64,000 nt of DNA from Usitatibacter rugosus (GCF_013003965.1 NZ_CP053069.1:2945419-3009418); one strand, 5' to 3'; positions 12,946 through 21,412 are shown, numbered from the stretch's first letter. A program made the numbers and translations. The notes: a model not told the origin generated them from the letters alone.

Positions 12946-14274
12946 ATGCTTGATCAGGCCAACCGAACGTTCATTTGCAGCGTCGTGTTCATCGACCTGG
13001 TCGGCTATTCCAAGAAGCCCGTCACCGAGCAGATCCGCCTCAAGACGAGCCTCACGAACAACCTGTCCGAAGCGATCAAGGACATCCCGGTCAACGACCG
13101 CATCATCCTCGACACGGGCGACGGCGCGGCCATCAGCTTCCTCGGCGATCCGGAAGACGCGCTCTTCGTCACGCTGTCCCTCCGCGATGCGCTGGTGCGA
13201 GACAGCATGACGGCCACGATGGTCGAGGCCTCCGGAGACGACTCCGTGCGCATGGGCATCAACCTCGGCCCCGTGAAGCTCGTGAAGGACATCAACGGGC
13301 ACCCCAACATCATCGGCGACGGCATCAACGTGGCGCAGCGCATCATGAGCTTCGCGCGCCCCGGGCAGATCGTCGTCTCGCGCTCGTACTACGACGTGGT
13401 GAGCAACCTCGCCAGCGAATACGCCAAGCTGTTCCAGTACGAAGGCTCGCGCACCGACAAGCACGTGCGCGAACACGAGATCTACGTCGTGGGCCACCAC
13501 GAGGGCGCCATCCAGAAGGCGCGCGACGGCATGCAGGACCGCGCGTCGAACACGAGCCCGTCCGTCACGCGCCCCAAGATCAACACCACCGGCACCACCA
13601 CCGTCACGCTCACCATCCCGAGCTTCGTGCAGGACAAGAAGAAGCTCACGATGCTGGCCGCCGGCCTGGCCTCGCTCGTCATCGTGCTGTCCGTGCTCGT
13701 GGCCACGAAGAAGTCGCCGTCGCAGCCCGAGGTCGTCGCCTCCGCGCCCGCCGCGGCCGAGCCCGCAAAGCCCGCGCCCGAACCCGCGAAGGCGCTTCCG
13801 CTTCCCGAGCCTGCGAAGGCCGCCGAGTTGCCTCCCGCCGCCGATCCCGCAAAGCCGGCCGAGCCGAAAGCCGAGACGCGTCCCGACGCGAAGGTGCTCG
13901 AGCCTGCGCCGACGCCCGGCCAGGTGCCCGCCGCGAACAACAATCCCGCGAAGGCCGATCCGGCTTCCGCGAAAGCCGGGGCGCAATCCCCGAAGGCCGA
14001 TCCCAAGGCGGACGGCAAGACTGCGGACGGTGGCAAGCCCGTCGATCCCGCCAAGCCCGCCGGCATTCCCGCCACGCTCGTGTTCGCCGTGCAGCCGTGG
14101 GGCGAAGTGTTCGTGAATGGCAAATCGCGCGGCGTCGTGCCGCCCATGAAGTTCCTCAAGCTGGACCCGGGCAAGTACAAGATCGAGATCCGCAACACGA
14201 GCTTCCCGGCCCACGTCGAAACCCTCGACCTCAAAGCGCGCGACGAGATCACCGTGCGCCACCGCTTCCAATGA
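12946..14274 (+). CDS. class III nucleotide cyclase-like domain, TM segment and C-terminal PEGA domain
   Basis: Probable membrane-anchored sensor or signal protein of 442 residues. Residues 9-182 form a class III adenylate/guanylate cyclase homology domain: metal-binding aspartates fit Asp17 (FIDLVGYS) and Asp59 (TGDGAAISF), and the transition-state Asn128 and Arg132 are in GDGINVAQR. The purine-selecting Lys and Asp of true adenylate cyclases appear to be Leu55 and Asn121 instead, so the substrate is uncertain. A single membrane helix follows (about 234-254), then roughly 120 residues rich in Ala, Pro and Lys, then a PEGA domain (375-442: PWGEVFVNGKSRGVVPP, LDPGKYKIEI). The cyclase part should be cytoplasmic and PEGA periplasmic. 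AAGG seven bases upstream may be the ribosome binding site. First gene of a three-gene operon. Confidence 0.85.
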   Translation: MLDQANRTFICSVVFIDLVGYSKKPVTEQIRLKTSLTNNLSEAIKDIPVNDRIILDTGDGAAISFLGDPEDALFVTLSLRDALVRDSMTATMVEASGDDSVRMGINLGPVKLVKDINGHPNIIGDGINVAQRIMSFARPGQIVVSRSYYDVVSNLASEYAKLFQYEGSRTDKHVREHEIYVVGHHEGAIQKARDGMQDRASNTSPSVTRPKINTTGTTTVTLTIPSFVQDKKKLTMLAAGLASLVIVLSVLVATKKSPSQPEVVASAPAAAEPAKPAPEPAKALPLPEPAKAAELPPAADPAKPAEPKAETRPDAKVLEPAPTPGQVPAANNNPAKADPASAKAGAQSPKADPKADGKTADGGKPVDPAKPAGIPATLVFAVQPWGEVFVNGKSRGVVPPMKFLKLDPGKYKIEIRNTSFPAHVETLDLKARDEITVRHRFQ

Positions 14275-15161
14275 ACCGTCCCGCCCTCGCACCGTTCGTG
14301 GCTTTCCTCGCGCTCCTAGCCGGGTGCGCGGACATGCAGAAGCTCCTGCCCGCCGACTCCAAGTCCGCGCCGGTCTCGCCGCAGATCACCGAGGCATCGC
14401 TGCGGGCCCGGGCCTCGGAGCAGCTCGCCCTCGGCCAGAAGCAGTACGACACGGGCGACCTCGAGAACGCCACCAAGAATTTCAACGCCTCGCTCGAGCA
14501 CGGCATGCTCTCGAAGGTGGATCAATCCAACGCCCGCAAGCATCTCGCGATGATCAACTGCGTCTCCAATCGCGAGGCGCAGTGCCGCGACGAGTTCCGC
14601 AAGGCCTTCGAGATCAATCCCGACTTCTCGCTCACGTCGGCCGAAGACGGCCACCCGATCTGGGGCCCGGTCTACCGGAGCGTGCGCACGCAGCTCATCG
14701 CCGAGCGCGAAGCCGCGACGGCCGCGTCGCGCCCGCGCATCCTGCTCTCCAAGTCCGAGCAGATGCTCTCCGACGGCATGGTCAAGTACGACGCCGGCGA
14801 CTACGTCGAGGCGCAGAGGCTCTACGAGTCCGCGCTCAAGGAAGGCCTGCGCGACAAGGCCGACCAGGTGCGCGCCATGAAGCACCTCGCCTTCAGCCTG
14901 TGCCTGCAGGACAAGTACCCCGCCTGCCGCGCCGAGTTCGTGAAGATCTACGACATCGACCCCGAATTCGACCTCACGCCGGCCGAAGCGGGACACCCGA
15001 ACTGGACCAAGACCTTCGCCTCCGCCAAGGCGCAGGGCCGCAAGCTCGTCGCCGAGAAGGCGGCACGTGAGAAGGCCGAGAAGGACAAGGCGGAGAGGGC
15101 CGCCCAGAAACCCGCGACGGCACCGCCGACCGCGGGCGCCACACCCCCCAAGAAGAACTAG
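14271..15161 (+). CDS. TssQ-like TPR lipoprotein with internal duplication
   Basis: Outer-envelope lipoprotein candidate of 296 residues. The signal ends in the lipobox LLAGC with Cys19. The body holds two copies of a roughly 90-residue TPR-like unit (about 48-137 and 161-251); both contain Y-D-x-G-D-x-x-x-A, a KHLA helix, a paired-cysteine C-x(6-8)-C-R-x-EF turn, and the end motif (I/Y)-x-I-(N/D)-P-(D/E)-F-x-LT-x-AE-x-GHP-x-W. This pattern resembles TssQ lipoproteins that accompany type VI secretion loci, although no T6SS structural gene is in view. The tail (252-296) is Lys/Ala/Pro-rich. The ATG overlaps the upstream cyclase stop by four bases and the kinase starts eight bases after the stop, so it belongs to their operon. 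Confidence 0.82.
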   Translation: MNRPALAPFVAFLALLAGCADMQKLLPADSKSAPVSPQITEASLRARASEQLALGQKQYDTGDLENATKNFNASLEHGMLSKVDQSNARKHLAMINCVSNREAQCRDEFRKAFEINPDFSLTSAEDGHPIWGPVYRSVRTQLIAEREAATAASRPRILLSKSEQMLSDGMVKYDAGDYVEAQRLYESALKEGLRDKADQVRAMKHLAFSLCLQDKYPACRAEFVKIYDIDPEFDLTPAEAGHPNWTKTFASAKAQGRKLVAEKAAREKAEKDKAERAAQKPATAPPTAGATPPKKN

Positions 15162-15169
15162 ACAAACGC

Positions 15170-16534
15170 ATGATTTCGACGCTGGGCAGGTACAAGGTCA
15201 TCTCGGAGATCGGGCAGGGTGCCATGGGCACCGTGTACAAGGCCGTCGATCCGATCATCGACCGCACGGTGGCGATCAAGACCATCAACTTGAATCTCTC
15301 GCGCCAGGAGCTCGAGGAGTACGAGGCGCGCTTCCAGCAGGAGATCAAGGCCGCGGGGCGCCTGAACCACCCCAACATCGTCACGATCTACGACGTGGGC
15401 AAGACCGACCAGGTCGCCTACATGGCGATGGAGTTCCTCGAAGGCCAGGAGCTGAAGGACATCATCACCAGCGGCAAGCTCCTTCCGGCCGACCAGGTGG
15501 TGGACATCATCTCTCAGGTGGCCGACGGCCTCTGGTTCGCGCACCAGCAGAACATCGTGCATCGCGACGTGAAGCCCTCGAACATCATGGTGATGCGCGG
15601 CGGCATCGCGAAGATCACGGACTTCGGCATCGCGCGCCTGCCCAACTCGGCGGTGAAGACGATGACGGGGTTGATCCTCGGCTCGCCGCGCTACATGTCG
15701 CCCGAGCAGGTGATCGGCAAGACGATCGACGCGAGGAGCGACACCTTCTCGCTCGGCGTCGTGCTCTACGAAGCGCTCACCGGCGTGGCGCCCTTCGACG
15801 GCGACAACGTGAACGCGATCATGTACGCGACCGTGAACACCACGCCCGTGCCGCCGTCGCACCACAACCGCAACATCCCGGCGATGCTGGACCTCATCGT
15901 CGCCAAGGCGATGGCGAAGACGCTCGACGACCGCTACCAGTCGGTGAAGGAGCTCGGCGACGACCTCCGCGAGGTCCGCCGCCAGATGGACCACGGCCGC
16001 CCTGCTTCGGCGCTGAAGGCCACCTCCTCGCCCGTGCCGTCGCGTCCGGTGACGCTGCCCCCGTCCGAGAAGGTGATCGACACGGGCACGCAGCCTATTG
16101 CGCCGGAGCCTCCGCCCAAGGCGCCGGCGGGCGACGACACCGCCTCGCCCCTGCCGCTCGACAAGACCTTCGATTCGTTCGATGCGACGCTGCGGCTCGC
16201 CGCGATGACGAACCAGACGGAAGACTTCCGCGACTACATCACCGTCACGCAGAAGATGCGGGCGTACAAGGGCAAGATCGAGCCGGGCAGCCCGCTCGCG
16301 ATCGCCGCCGAAGCCGCCGCCGCCGCCGCCGCGGCAGCAGCACCGCCGCCCCCGCCCAAGCCGGAGGTGCGCCTGCCGAATCCGGATGTGTCACGCCCCC
16401 GCGCGGTGCCTTCGGGCATGGTCACGCAGAAGACGCGCATCGGAACCGGCGGCACCAGCATGCTGGCCATCGGCACGATCGTCGTGCTTTTCGTGCTCGC
16501 CGTGGCACTCGCGATCGCGCTCGTCCTGAAGTAA
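15170..16534 (+). CDS. membrane-anchored Ser/Thr protein kinase (Hanks type)
   Basis: Phosphorylates serine or threonine of unknown targets. The 454-residue protein has a complete kinase domain (1-265): glycine loop GQGAMG (15-20), ATP-anchoring Lys37 in VAIKTI, catalytic HRD (131-133, Asp133) in the bacterial form HRDVKPSN, DFG (151-153), activation-loop end SPEQ (177-180) and the RSDTFSLGVVLYE helix. A disordered Pro/Ala-rich stretch follows, including an Ala run and a Pro run, then one membrane helix close to the C-terminus (about 430-453). There is practically no periplasmic domain, unlike PASTA kinases, so sensing may depend on the PEGA/cyclase partner or the lipoprotein. Ends exactly at the long inverted repeat at 16536. 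Confidence 0.93.
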   Translation: MISTLGRYKVISEIGQGAMGTVYKAVDPIIDRTVAIKTINLNLSRQELEEYEARFQQEIKAAGRLNHPNIVTIYDVGKTDQVAYMAMEFLEGQELKDIITSGKLLPADQVVDIISQVADGLWFAHQQNIVHRDVKPSNIMVMRGGIAKITDFGIARLPNSAVKTMTGLILGSPRYMSPEQVIGKTIDARSDTFSLGVVLYEALTGVAPFDGDNVNAIMYATVNTTPVPPSHHNRNIPAMLDLIVAKAMAKTLDDRYQSVKELGDDLREVRRQMDHGRPASALKATSSPVPSRPVTLPPSEKVIDTGTQPIAPEPPPKAPAGDDTASPLPLDKTFDSFDATLRLAAMTNQTEDFRDYITVTQKMRAYKGKIEPGSPLAIAAEAAAAAAAAAAPPPPPKPEVRLPNPDVSRPRAVPSGMVTQKTRIGTGGTSMLAIGTIVVLFVLAVALAIALVLK

Positions 16535-16535
16535 C

Positions 16536-16611
16536 GACGAATAAAGGGGTCAGGACAACTTATTCGAAAAAAGAAGCGTACGAATAAGTTGTCCTGACCC
16601 CTTTATTCGTC
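16536..16611. repeat. perfect 31-bp inverted repeat (REP/RAYT-like palindrome)
   Basis: Arms at 16536-16566 and 16581-16611 are exact reverse complements over 31 bases, around a 14-base loop (AAAAAAGAAGCGTA). The arm contains AAAGGGGTCAGGACAACTT. It fills the whole gap between the convergent kinase and radA stop codons. GGGGTCAGG...-type palindromes of this kind are known in Proteobacteria as dispersed elements mobilised by REP-associated tyrosine transposases; no such transposase is in this window. It could also act as a two-way transcription terminator. Confidence 0.9.
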
Positions 16612-17973
16612 TCACTTCCTGACGTAGTCGACGGCTTCCACGAGCCGCTCCACCGTGATGATCTCGAGGCCCGCGATGGGCTGGCGTGGCTTGTTCGCCG
16701 CGGGAATGATCGCGTGCGTGAAGCCGAGCTTGGCGGCCTCCTTCAGGCGCTCCTGGCCGCGCTGCACCGGCCGCACCTCACCCGCCAACCCAACCTCGCC
16801 GAAGACCACATGGCGATCCGGCAGCGGCTTGTTGCGCAGGCTGGAGGCGATGGCGAGCGTGACCGCGAGATCCGCCCCCGGCTCCGCGATGCGCACACCC
16901 CCCACGGCGTTCACGAAGACGTCCTGGTCGAAGCAGGCGATGCCCGCGTGCCGATGCAGGACCGCGAGCAGCATCGCGAGGCGGTTCTGCTCCAGGCCCA
17001 CGGTGAGGCGCTTGGGGGTGCCGCCATGCGAGTCATCCACCAGCGCCTGCAGCTCCACCAACAGCGGCCGCGTCCCCTCCTGCGTGACCATCACGCACGA
17101 GCCCGACACGCCCTCGGAGTGGCGCGAGAGGAAGAGCGCCGAGGGGTTGGTCACCTCGCGCAGGCCCTTCTCCGTCATGGCGAAGACGCCCATCTCGTTC
17201 ACGGCGCCGAAGCGGTTCTTGAACGCGCGCACGAGGCGGAAGCTGGTGTGCGTGTCGCCTTCGAAATAGAGAACGGTGTCGACCATGTGCTCGAGCACCC
17301 GGGGGCCGGCAAGCGCGCCCTCCTTCGTAACGTGGCCGATGAAGATCACCGTGGTGCCGGATTGCTTGGCGAGGCGCGTCAACTGCGCCGCACACTCGCG
17401 CACCTGGGCCACGGAGCCGGGCGCCGAGGTGAGCGCCGAGGAATAGAGGGTCTGGATGGAATCGATCACCGCGACCTTCGGCTTCATGCTCACGATCGCG
17501 GCCTGGATCTTCTCCAGCTCGATCTCCGGAAGCAGCATCACCTTGGCGGCGTTCACGTCGAGCCGCTTCGCACGCAGCGCCACCTGCTGCGCCGATTCCT
17601 CGCCGGTCACGTAGAGCACGGGCACGACTTCCGAGAGCTTGGCCGCGGCCTGCAGCAGCAGCGTGGACTTGCCGATGCCGGGGTCGCCGCCGATCAGCAC
17701 CACGCCGCCTTCGACCAGACCGCCACCGAGCACGCGATCGAATTCACCCACCATGGTCGGAAGCCGCGGGAAATCCTTGGCTTCGACCGACGACAGCGAG
17801 ACCGCCTCGGCCGGAGCGGCAAGACCCGCGTAACGATGGCCGCCGGCGCGCGCCACTTCCGCCACCGTTTCCACGAGCGTGTTCCACGCGCTGCAGTGCG
17901 GGCACTGGCCAGCCCACTTGAGCGAGTTGCCGCCGCATTCGGTGCAGGTGTAGAGGGTCTTCGCTTTCGCCAT
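16612..17973 (-). CDS. radA: DNA repair protein RadA
   Basis: RecA-like branch-migration ATPase that helps process recombination intermediates. The 453-residue protein has an N-terminal zinc finger (Cys10, Cys13, Cys24, Cys27), Walker A GGDPGIGKST (95-104), Walker B VAVIDSIQTL, the RadA-specific KNRFG motif, and a C-terminal Lon-protease-like domain ending in ITVERLVEAVDYVRK. Length is standard (about 455). It is followed upstream by a membrane-protein gene one base away and converges with the kinase operon across the palindrome. Confidence 0.97.
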   Translation of the reverse strand: MAKAKTLYTCTECGGNSLKWAGQCPHCSAWNTLVETVAEVARAGGHRYAGLAAPAEAVSLSSVEAKDFPRLPTMVGEFDRVLGGGLVEGGVVLIGGDPGIGKSTLLLQAAAKLSEVVPVLYVTGEESAQQVALRAKRLDVNAAKVMLLPEIELEKIQAAIVSMKPKVAVIDSIQTLYSSALTSAPGSVAQVRECAAQLTRLAKQSGTTVIFIGHVTKEGALAGPRVLEHMVDTVLYFEGDTHTSFRLVRAFKNRFGAVNEMGVFAMTEKGLREVTNPSALFLSRHSEGVSGSCVMVTQEGTRPLLVELQALVDDSHGGTPKRLTVGLEQNRLAMLLAVLHRHAGIACFDQDVFVNAVGGVRIAEPGADLAVTLAIASSLRNKPLPDRHVVFGEVGLAGEVRPVQRGQERLKEAAKLGFTHAIIPAANKPRQPIAGLEIITVERLVEAVDYVRK

Positions 17974-17974
17974 G

Positions 17975-18781
17975 TCAGAGGGATCTCAGGACTTCGCCCG
18001 CGGTGCGGGCCTGGGGTGCGACGGACGCGGCGAAGGCAGCGAAGAGCAGCATGCCGCCGGCCACGAGGAGGAAGGGACCGATGGTGCGCGAGAAGAGCGC
18101 CCCGAACCAGCGCGACGATTCGATCGCGCCCATGCCGCGCGCGAGCGGCTGCGCGAGCAGGAGCTCGAACACGACTTCGGAAAGGATCGCGGGCGCCTGG
18201 TAGATCACGTAGCCGGCGGCGCCGAAGAGCAACGCCAGGGCGAGGACGACGAGCGCGATGGCGATCACGAGCAGGAAGCCGCCCTCGTCGTCGAAGGCGG
18301 AGCCGACTGCGTCACCTACCCCGTCAACGACGCCATCTCCCCATGACGACGAGGCACCGCCACCGTCGAAGGTGCCGCCACCCCCGTGGAAAACCGGGCC
18401 ATCCACGCGCGTCGGAAGAGACAAAGGAATGTCACCGATGTCGGGCGCGGCGTCGAGCCCGGGATCGCTCGACTTCGACTTGCGTGCGCGCCTGGCACCC
18501 GTCGCTTCGATGCCCAGATCGGCTCCCACGCTCGTGACGTGCAGCCAGACCCAGACGCCGAGGAAAAACGTCCCATAGGCGACGAGCAGGGCCGGCAGGT
18601 AGCGCTTCCAGAGCGCGTCGACTCCGACGGCCAGCAGGCCCGCGGTGACGAGCGTGGCCATGGCGACGCTCGTCACGACGATCAGGAACATGTGGAAGCG
18701 AACCATGCCTCTGCGCTGGCGCACTCGACCCGCGAGCGTATGGGCGAGGACTTCGGAGGCGGGGCGGCGATCCTTCGTCAC
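17975..18781 (-). CDS. predicted membrane protein with embedded Gly-rich segment, function unknown
   Basis: Not recognised as a named family. With the GTG at 18781, which overlaps the alr stop (GTGA), it has 268 residues. Four hydrophobic segments are visible: two near the N-terminus (from MVRFHMFLIVV and from LPALLVAYG), one in the middle (FLLVIAIALVVLALALLFG) and one near the end (TIGPFLLVAGGMLLFAAF). Between the second and third lies a soluble stretch with a Gly-rich stretch (FHGGGGTFDGGGASSSWGDG) that resembles the tails of YgcG/TPM-type proteins. It is tightly placed between alr and radA on the same strand and is probably co-transcribed, but this does not reveal its role. Start choice is uncertain; an ATG at the first membrane helix is an alternative. 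Confidence 0.75.
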   Translation of the reverse strand: MTKDRRPASEVLAHTLAGRVRQRRGMVRFHMFLIVVTSVAMATLVTAGLLAVGVDALWKRYLPALLVAYGTFFLGVWVWLHVTSVGADLGIEATGARRARKSKSSDPGLDAAPDIGDIPLSLPTRVDGPVFHGGGGTFDGGGASSSWGDGVVDGVGDAVGSAFDDEGGFLLVIAIALVVLALALLFGAAGYVIYQAPAILSEVVFELLLAQPLARGMGAIESSRWFGALFSRTIGPFLLVAGGMLLFAAFAASVAPQARTAGEVLRSL

Positions 18782-19845
18782 GGCGCCTCGCCCACTGCGA
18801 CACGCGGCGCCAGGGCACACATGAGCTCGTAGCCCACGGTGCCGGCCGACGTGGCGACCTCGTCGATGGGCATGCCCTCGCCCCACAGCACGACGGGCGT
18901 GCCGACGCGGGCTTGCGGGACGGGCGTGAGGTCGACGGTGATCATGTCCATGGAAACGCGGCCGACCGTCTTTGTGCGGACACCGCCGACGACAATCGGC
19001 GTTCCGGAAGGCGCGAGACGCGGGTAGCCATCCGCGTAGCCGCATGCAACGACGCCGACGCGCAGGGCACCGGCGGCCTTGTATGTGGCGCCGTAGCCGA
19101 TGGTCTCGCCCACGGCGAGGTCCTGGATCGCGATCAGCTCGGAGGTGAGCGTCATGGCGGGCTTGAGACCCAGCGATTCGGCCGATCGGTCGGAGAACGG
19201 CGTGGCGCCATAGAGCGCGATGCCCTCCCGCACCTTGTCCGCATGCGTTTCGGGGTGCGCGAAGATGGCCGCGGAGTTGGCCAGGCTTCGGGGGAGTACC
19301 AAACCGGCCGTGACCTCGTTGAAGCGGCGCATGGCCTCGCCGATGCCTTCGGGACCATCGGCGGTGGCGAAGTGCGTCATCAACGTGACGGACTTCACGG
19401 AGGCGCAAGCCTGCAGGCGAGCGAGCGCGGCACGTGCCGCGGCCGGCGTGAAGCCGAGCCGGTTCATGCCGGTGTTGATCTTGAAATACGTGTCGAGCTT
19501 GCCGCCCTTGAAGGCTTCCAGGTGGCGAAGCTGCTCTTCCGAGTGCACAGCCGTCGCAATGCTGGCCGCCGCCATCGCGGGGAGCTCGCGCGCTTCGAAG
19601 AAGCCTTCGAGCAGCAGGACCTCCTGCGAGAGGCCGGACTCGCGAAGGCGAACCGCGTACTCGGGCTCGATCAGGCCGAAGGCGTCCGCGTCCTTCAACG
19701 CCTTCGACACGCGGGCGAGGCCATGGCCATAGCCATCCGCCTTCACGACGGCGATCACCTTCGAGCGGGGAGCCGCGCGCTTGGCGACACCGTAGTTGTG
19801 CCGCAGCGCTTGCCCCGAGATCGTGGCGCGGATCGGGCGTGCCAC
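18778..19845 (-). CDS. alr: alanine racemase
   Basis: PLP enzyme that makes D-alanine for peptidoglycan. The 355-residue protein has the PLP-binding lysine Lys35 in VVKADGYGHGL, the TIGYGATYKA segment carrying the second catalytic Tyr, and the RVSMDMITVDL motif of the C-terminal beta domain; the length is typical. It ends over the start of the downstream membrane-protein gene and begins five bases after dnaB on the same strand. I cannot tell from sequence whether it is the biosynthetic or a catabolic racemase; linkage to dnaB is the common place for the biosynthetic Alr. Confidence 0.96.
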   Translation of the reverse strand: MARPIRATISGQALRHNYGVAKRAAPRSKVIAVVKADGYGHGLARVSKALKDADAFGLIEPEYAVRLRESGLSQEVLLLEGFFEARELPAMAAASIATAVHSEEQLRHLEAFKGGKLDTYFKINTGMNRLGFTPAAARAALARLQACASVKSVTLMTHFATADGPEGIGEAMRRFNEVTAGLVLPRSLANSAAIFAHPETHADKVREGIALYGATPFSDRSAESLGLKPAMTLTSELIAIQDLAVGETIGYGATYKAAGALRVGVVACGYADGYPRLAPSGTPIVVGGVRTKTVGRVSMDMITVDLTPVPQARVGTPVVLWGEGMPIDEVATSAGTVGYELMCALAPRVAVGEAP

Positions 19846-19849
19846 GGGG

Positions 19850-21259
19850 CTAGTAGCCGGACGGGCCGGCGTAGTTCTCGAAGCGCGTGTGCTTGCCGAG
19901 GAAGGTGAGCTTCACGGTGCCGATGGGGCCGTTACGCTGCTTGCCGACGATGATCTCGGCCATGCCCTTGTCCGGCGAGTTCTCGTCGTAGACCTCGTCG
20001 CGGTAGATGAAGATGATCAGGTCCGCGTCCTGCTCGATGGCGCCCGATTCGCGAAGGTCCGACATCACGGGGCGCTTGTTCGGCCGCTGCTCCAGGGAGC
20101 GGTTCAACTGCGAGAGCGCGATCACCGGGCACTTCAATTCCTTGGCCATCGACTTCAAGCCGCGCGAGATCTCGGAGAGCTCCGTGGCGCGATTCTCGAC
20201 GCCGCCTTCTGCAGCGACCATGAGCTGGATGTAGTCCACAACGATGAGCCCGAGGCCGCCGTATTCGCGCCACTTGCGGCGGGCGCGCGAACGAAGCTCC
20301 AGCGGGTTCAACGCCGCGCTTTCGTCGATGAGGATCGGAGCTTCGTTCAACTTGCCGAGCGCCACTCCTAACTTGTCCCAATCCTGCGTGTCGAGGCGGC
20401 CAGTGCGGAGCTTCTGCGCATCGACCTTCGAGACGGAACCCAGCAGGCGCAAACCGAGCTGCGTGCCGCCCATCTCCATCGAGAAGACGAGGACGGGGAG
20501 CTTGAGATCCAGCGCGACGTTCTCCGCGACGTTCAGCGCGAACGACGTCTTGCCCATCGCCGGGCGGCCAGCAACGATGACGAGATCACCGGCCTGCAAG
20601 CCCGTCGTCATTTCATCGAGATCCGTAAAGCCGGTAGCAACACCCGTCACGGCAGCCGGATTGCGATGCAGCTCATCCAGCCGGTTCATCACCTCGGAGA
20701 GCACGAGCGACATCTTCTGGAAGCTCTCCGAAGAACGGCCGCCTTTCTCGCCGATCTCCAGGATCTTCTGTTCCGCTTCGTCCAGCAGCTGCTTCGCCTC
20801 ACGACCCGAGGGCGTATAGGCGTTGTCCGCGATGGTGGTGCCGACCTCGGCCAGCTTCCGCATGATCGAGCGCTCGCGGACGATCTCCGCGTAGCGGCGA
20901 ATATTCGCGGCGCTCGGCGTGCCGGTCGCGAGCTGGTGGAGATAAGCGAGACCGCCAATTTCCTGCAGCTCACCGCTGACCTTGAACGCCTCCGAGACCG
21001 TGAGGACGTCCGCCGGTTTGTTGTCCTCCACCAGGCGCGTGACGGTGCGCCAGATCAGGCGATGGTCGTGGCGGTAGAAGTCGGACTCGGTGATGACGTC
21101 GCCAATGCGGTCCCACGCCTGGTTGCTGAGGAGCAGCCCGCCCAGGACGGCTTGTTCCGCCTCCACCGAGTGTGGCGGCAGGCGAAGTGATTCGACCTGC
21201 ATGTCGCCCGGAACGGAGCCAGGAGGGGGGAAACGGTCGTTGGCGGGAACGGTCGGCAT
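19850..21259 (-). CDS. dnaB: replicative DNA helicase DnaB
   Basis: Hexameric helicase that unwinds DNA ahead of the replisome. I choose the ATG of MPTVPANDRF (21259), giving 469 residues, next to the E. coli size; a longer in-frame start adds unrelated residues. It has the N-terminal domain (LRLPPHSVEAEQAVLGGLL), linker, and RecA-like motor with Walker A GRPAMGKTS, the EMGGTQLGLRLL motif, Walker B LGLIVVDYIQLM and the arginine finger region RDEVYDE. A full and a near-consensus DnaA box lie in the upstream region. Confidence 0.97.
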   Translation of the reverse strand: MPTVPANDRFPPPGSVPGDMQVESLRLPPHSVEAEQAVLGGLLLSNQAWDRIGDVITESDFYRHDHRLIWRTVTRLVEDNKPADVLTVSEAFKVSGELQEIGGLAYLHQLATGTPSAANIRRYAEIVRERSIMRKLAEVGTTIADNAYTPSGREAKQLLDEAEQKILEIGEKGGRSSESFQKMSLVLSEVMNRLDELHRNPAAVTGVATGFTDLDEMTTGLQAGDLVIVAGRPAMGKTSFALNVAENVALDLKLPVLVFSMEMGGTQLGLRLLGSVSKVDAQKLRTGRLDTQDWDKLGVALGKLNEAPILIDESAALNPLELRSRARRKWREYGGLGLIVVDYIQLMVAAEGGVENRATELSEISRGLKSMAKELKCPVIALSQLNRSLEQRPNKRPVMSDLRESGAIEQDADLIIFIYRDEVYDENSPDKGMAEIIVGKQRNGPIGTVKLTFLGKHTRFENYAGPSGY

Positions 21260-21355
21260 CGCGTTGTTTTTTTCTGGAAGCGGGGCGCGAATGCGGGTGA
21301 AACGCGCAAGCGGGGCAGTGTGCGTTCTGGTCGGTTCCATGACAACGGAAAAGGC

Positions 21356-21364
21356 TGTGGATGA
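21356..21364 (+). promoter_or_regulatory. near-consensus DnaA box
   Basis: TGTGGATGA, one mismatch from the strict DnaA box TGTGGATAA, about 97 bases upstream of the dnaB start. It is oriented like the perfect box 48 bases further upstream. Confidence 0.4.
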
Positions 21365-21412
21365 TCCGACTCTACGCGCGCGGGGAACCTGTTAATTGAG
21401 TGACTAACAAAT

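Noticed and set aside
12847-14292. Open frame on the minus strand opposite the cyclase gene
   Set aside because: Low-complexity Arg/Gly/His-rich translation without motif, mirror of the Ala/Pro/Lys-rich linker.
16297-16362. Ala-coding and Pro-coding runs in the kinase gene (GCC/GCA runs)
   Set aside because: A flexible linker of a membrane-anchored kinase, not a microsatellite of independent interest.
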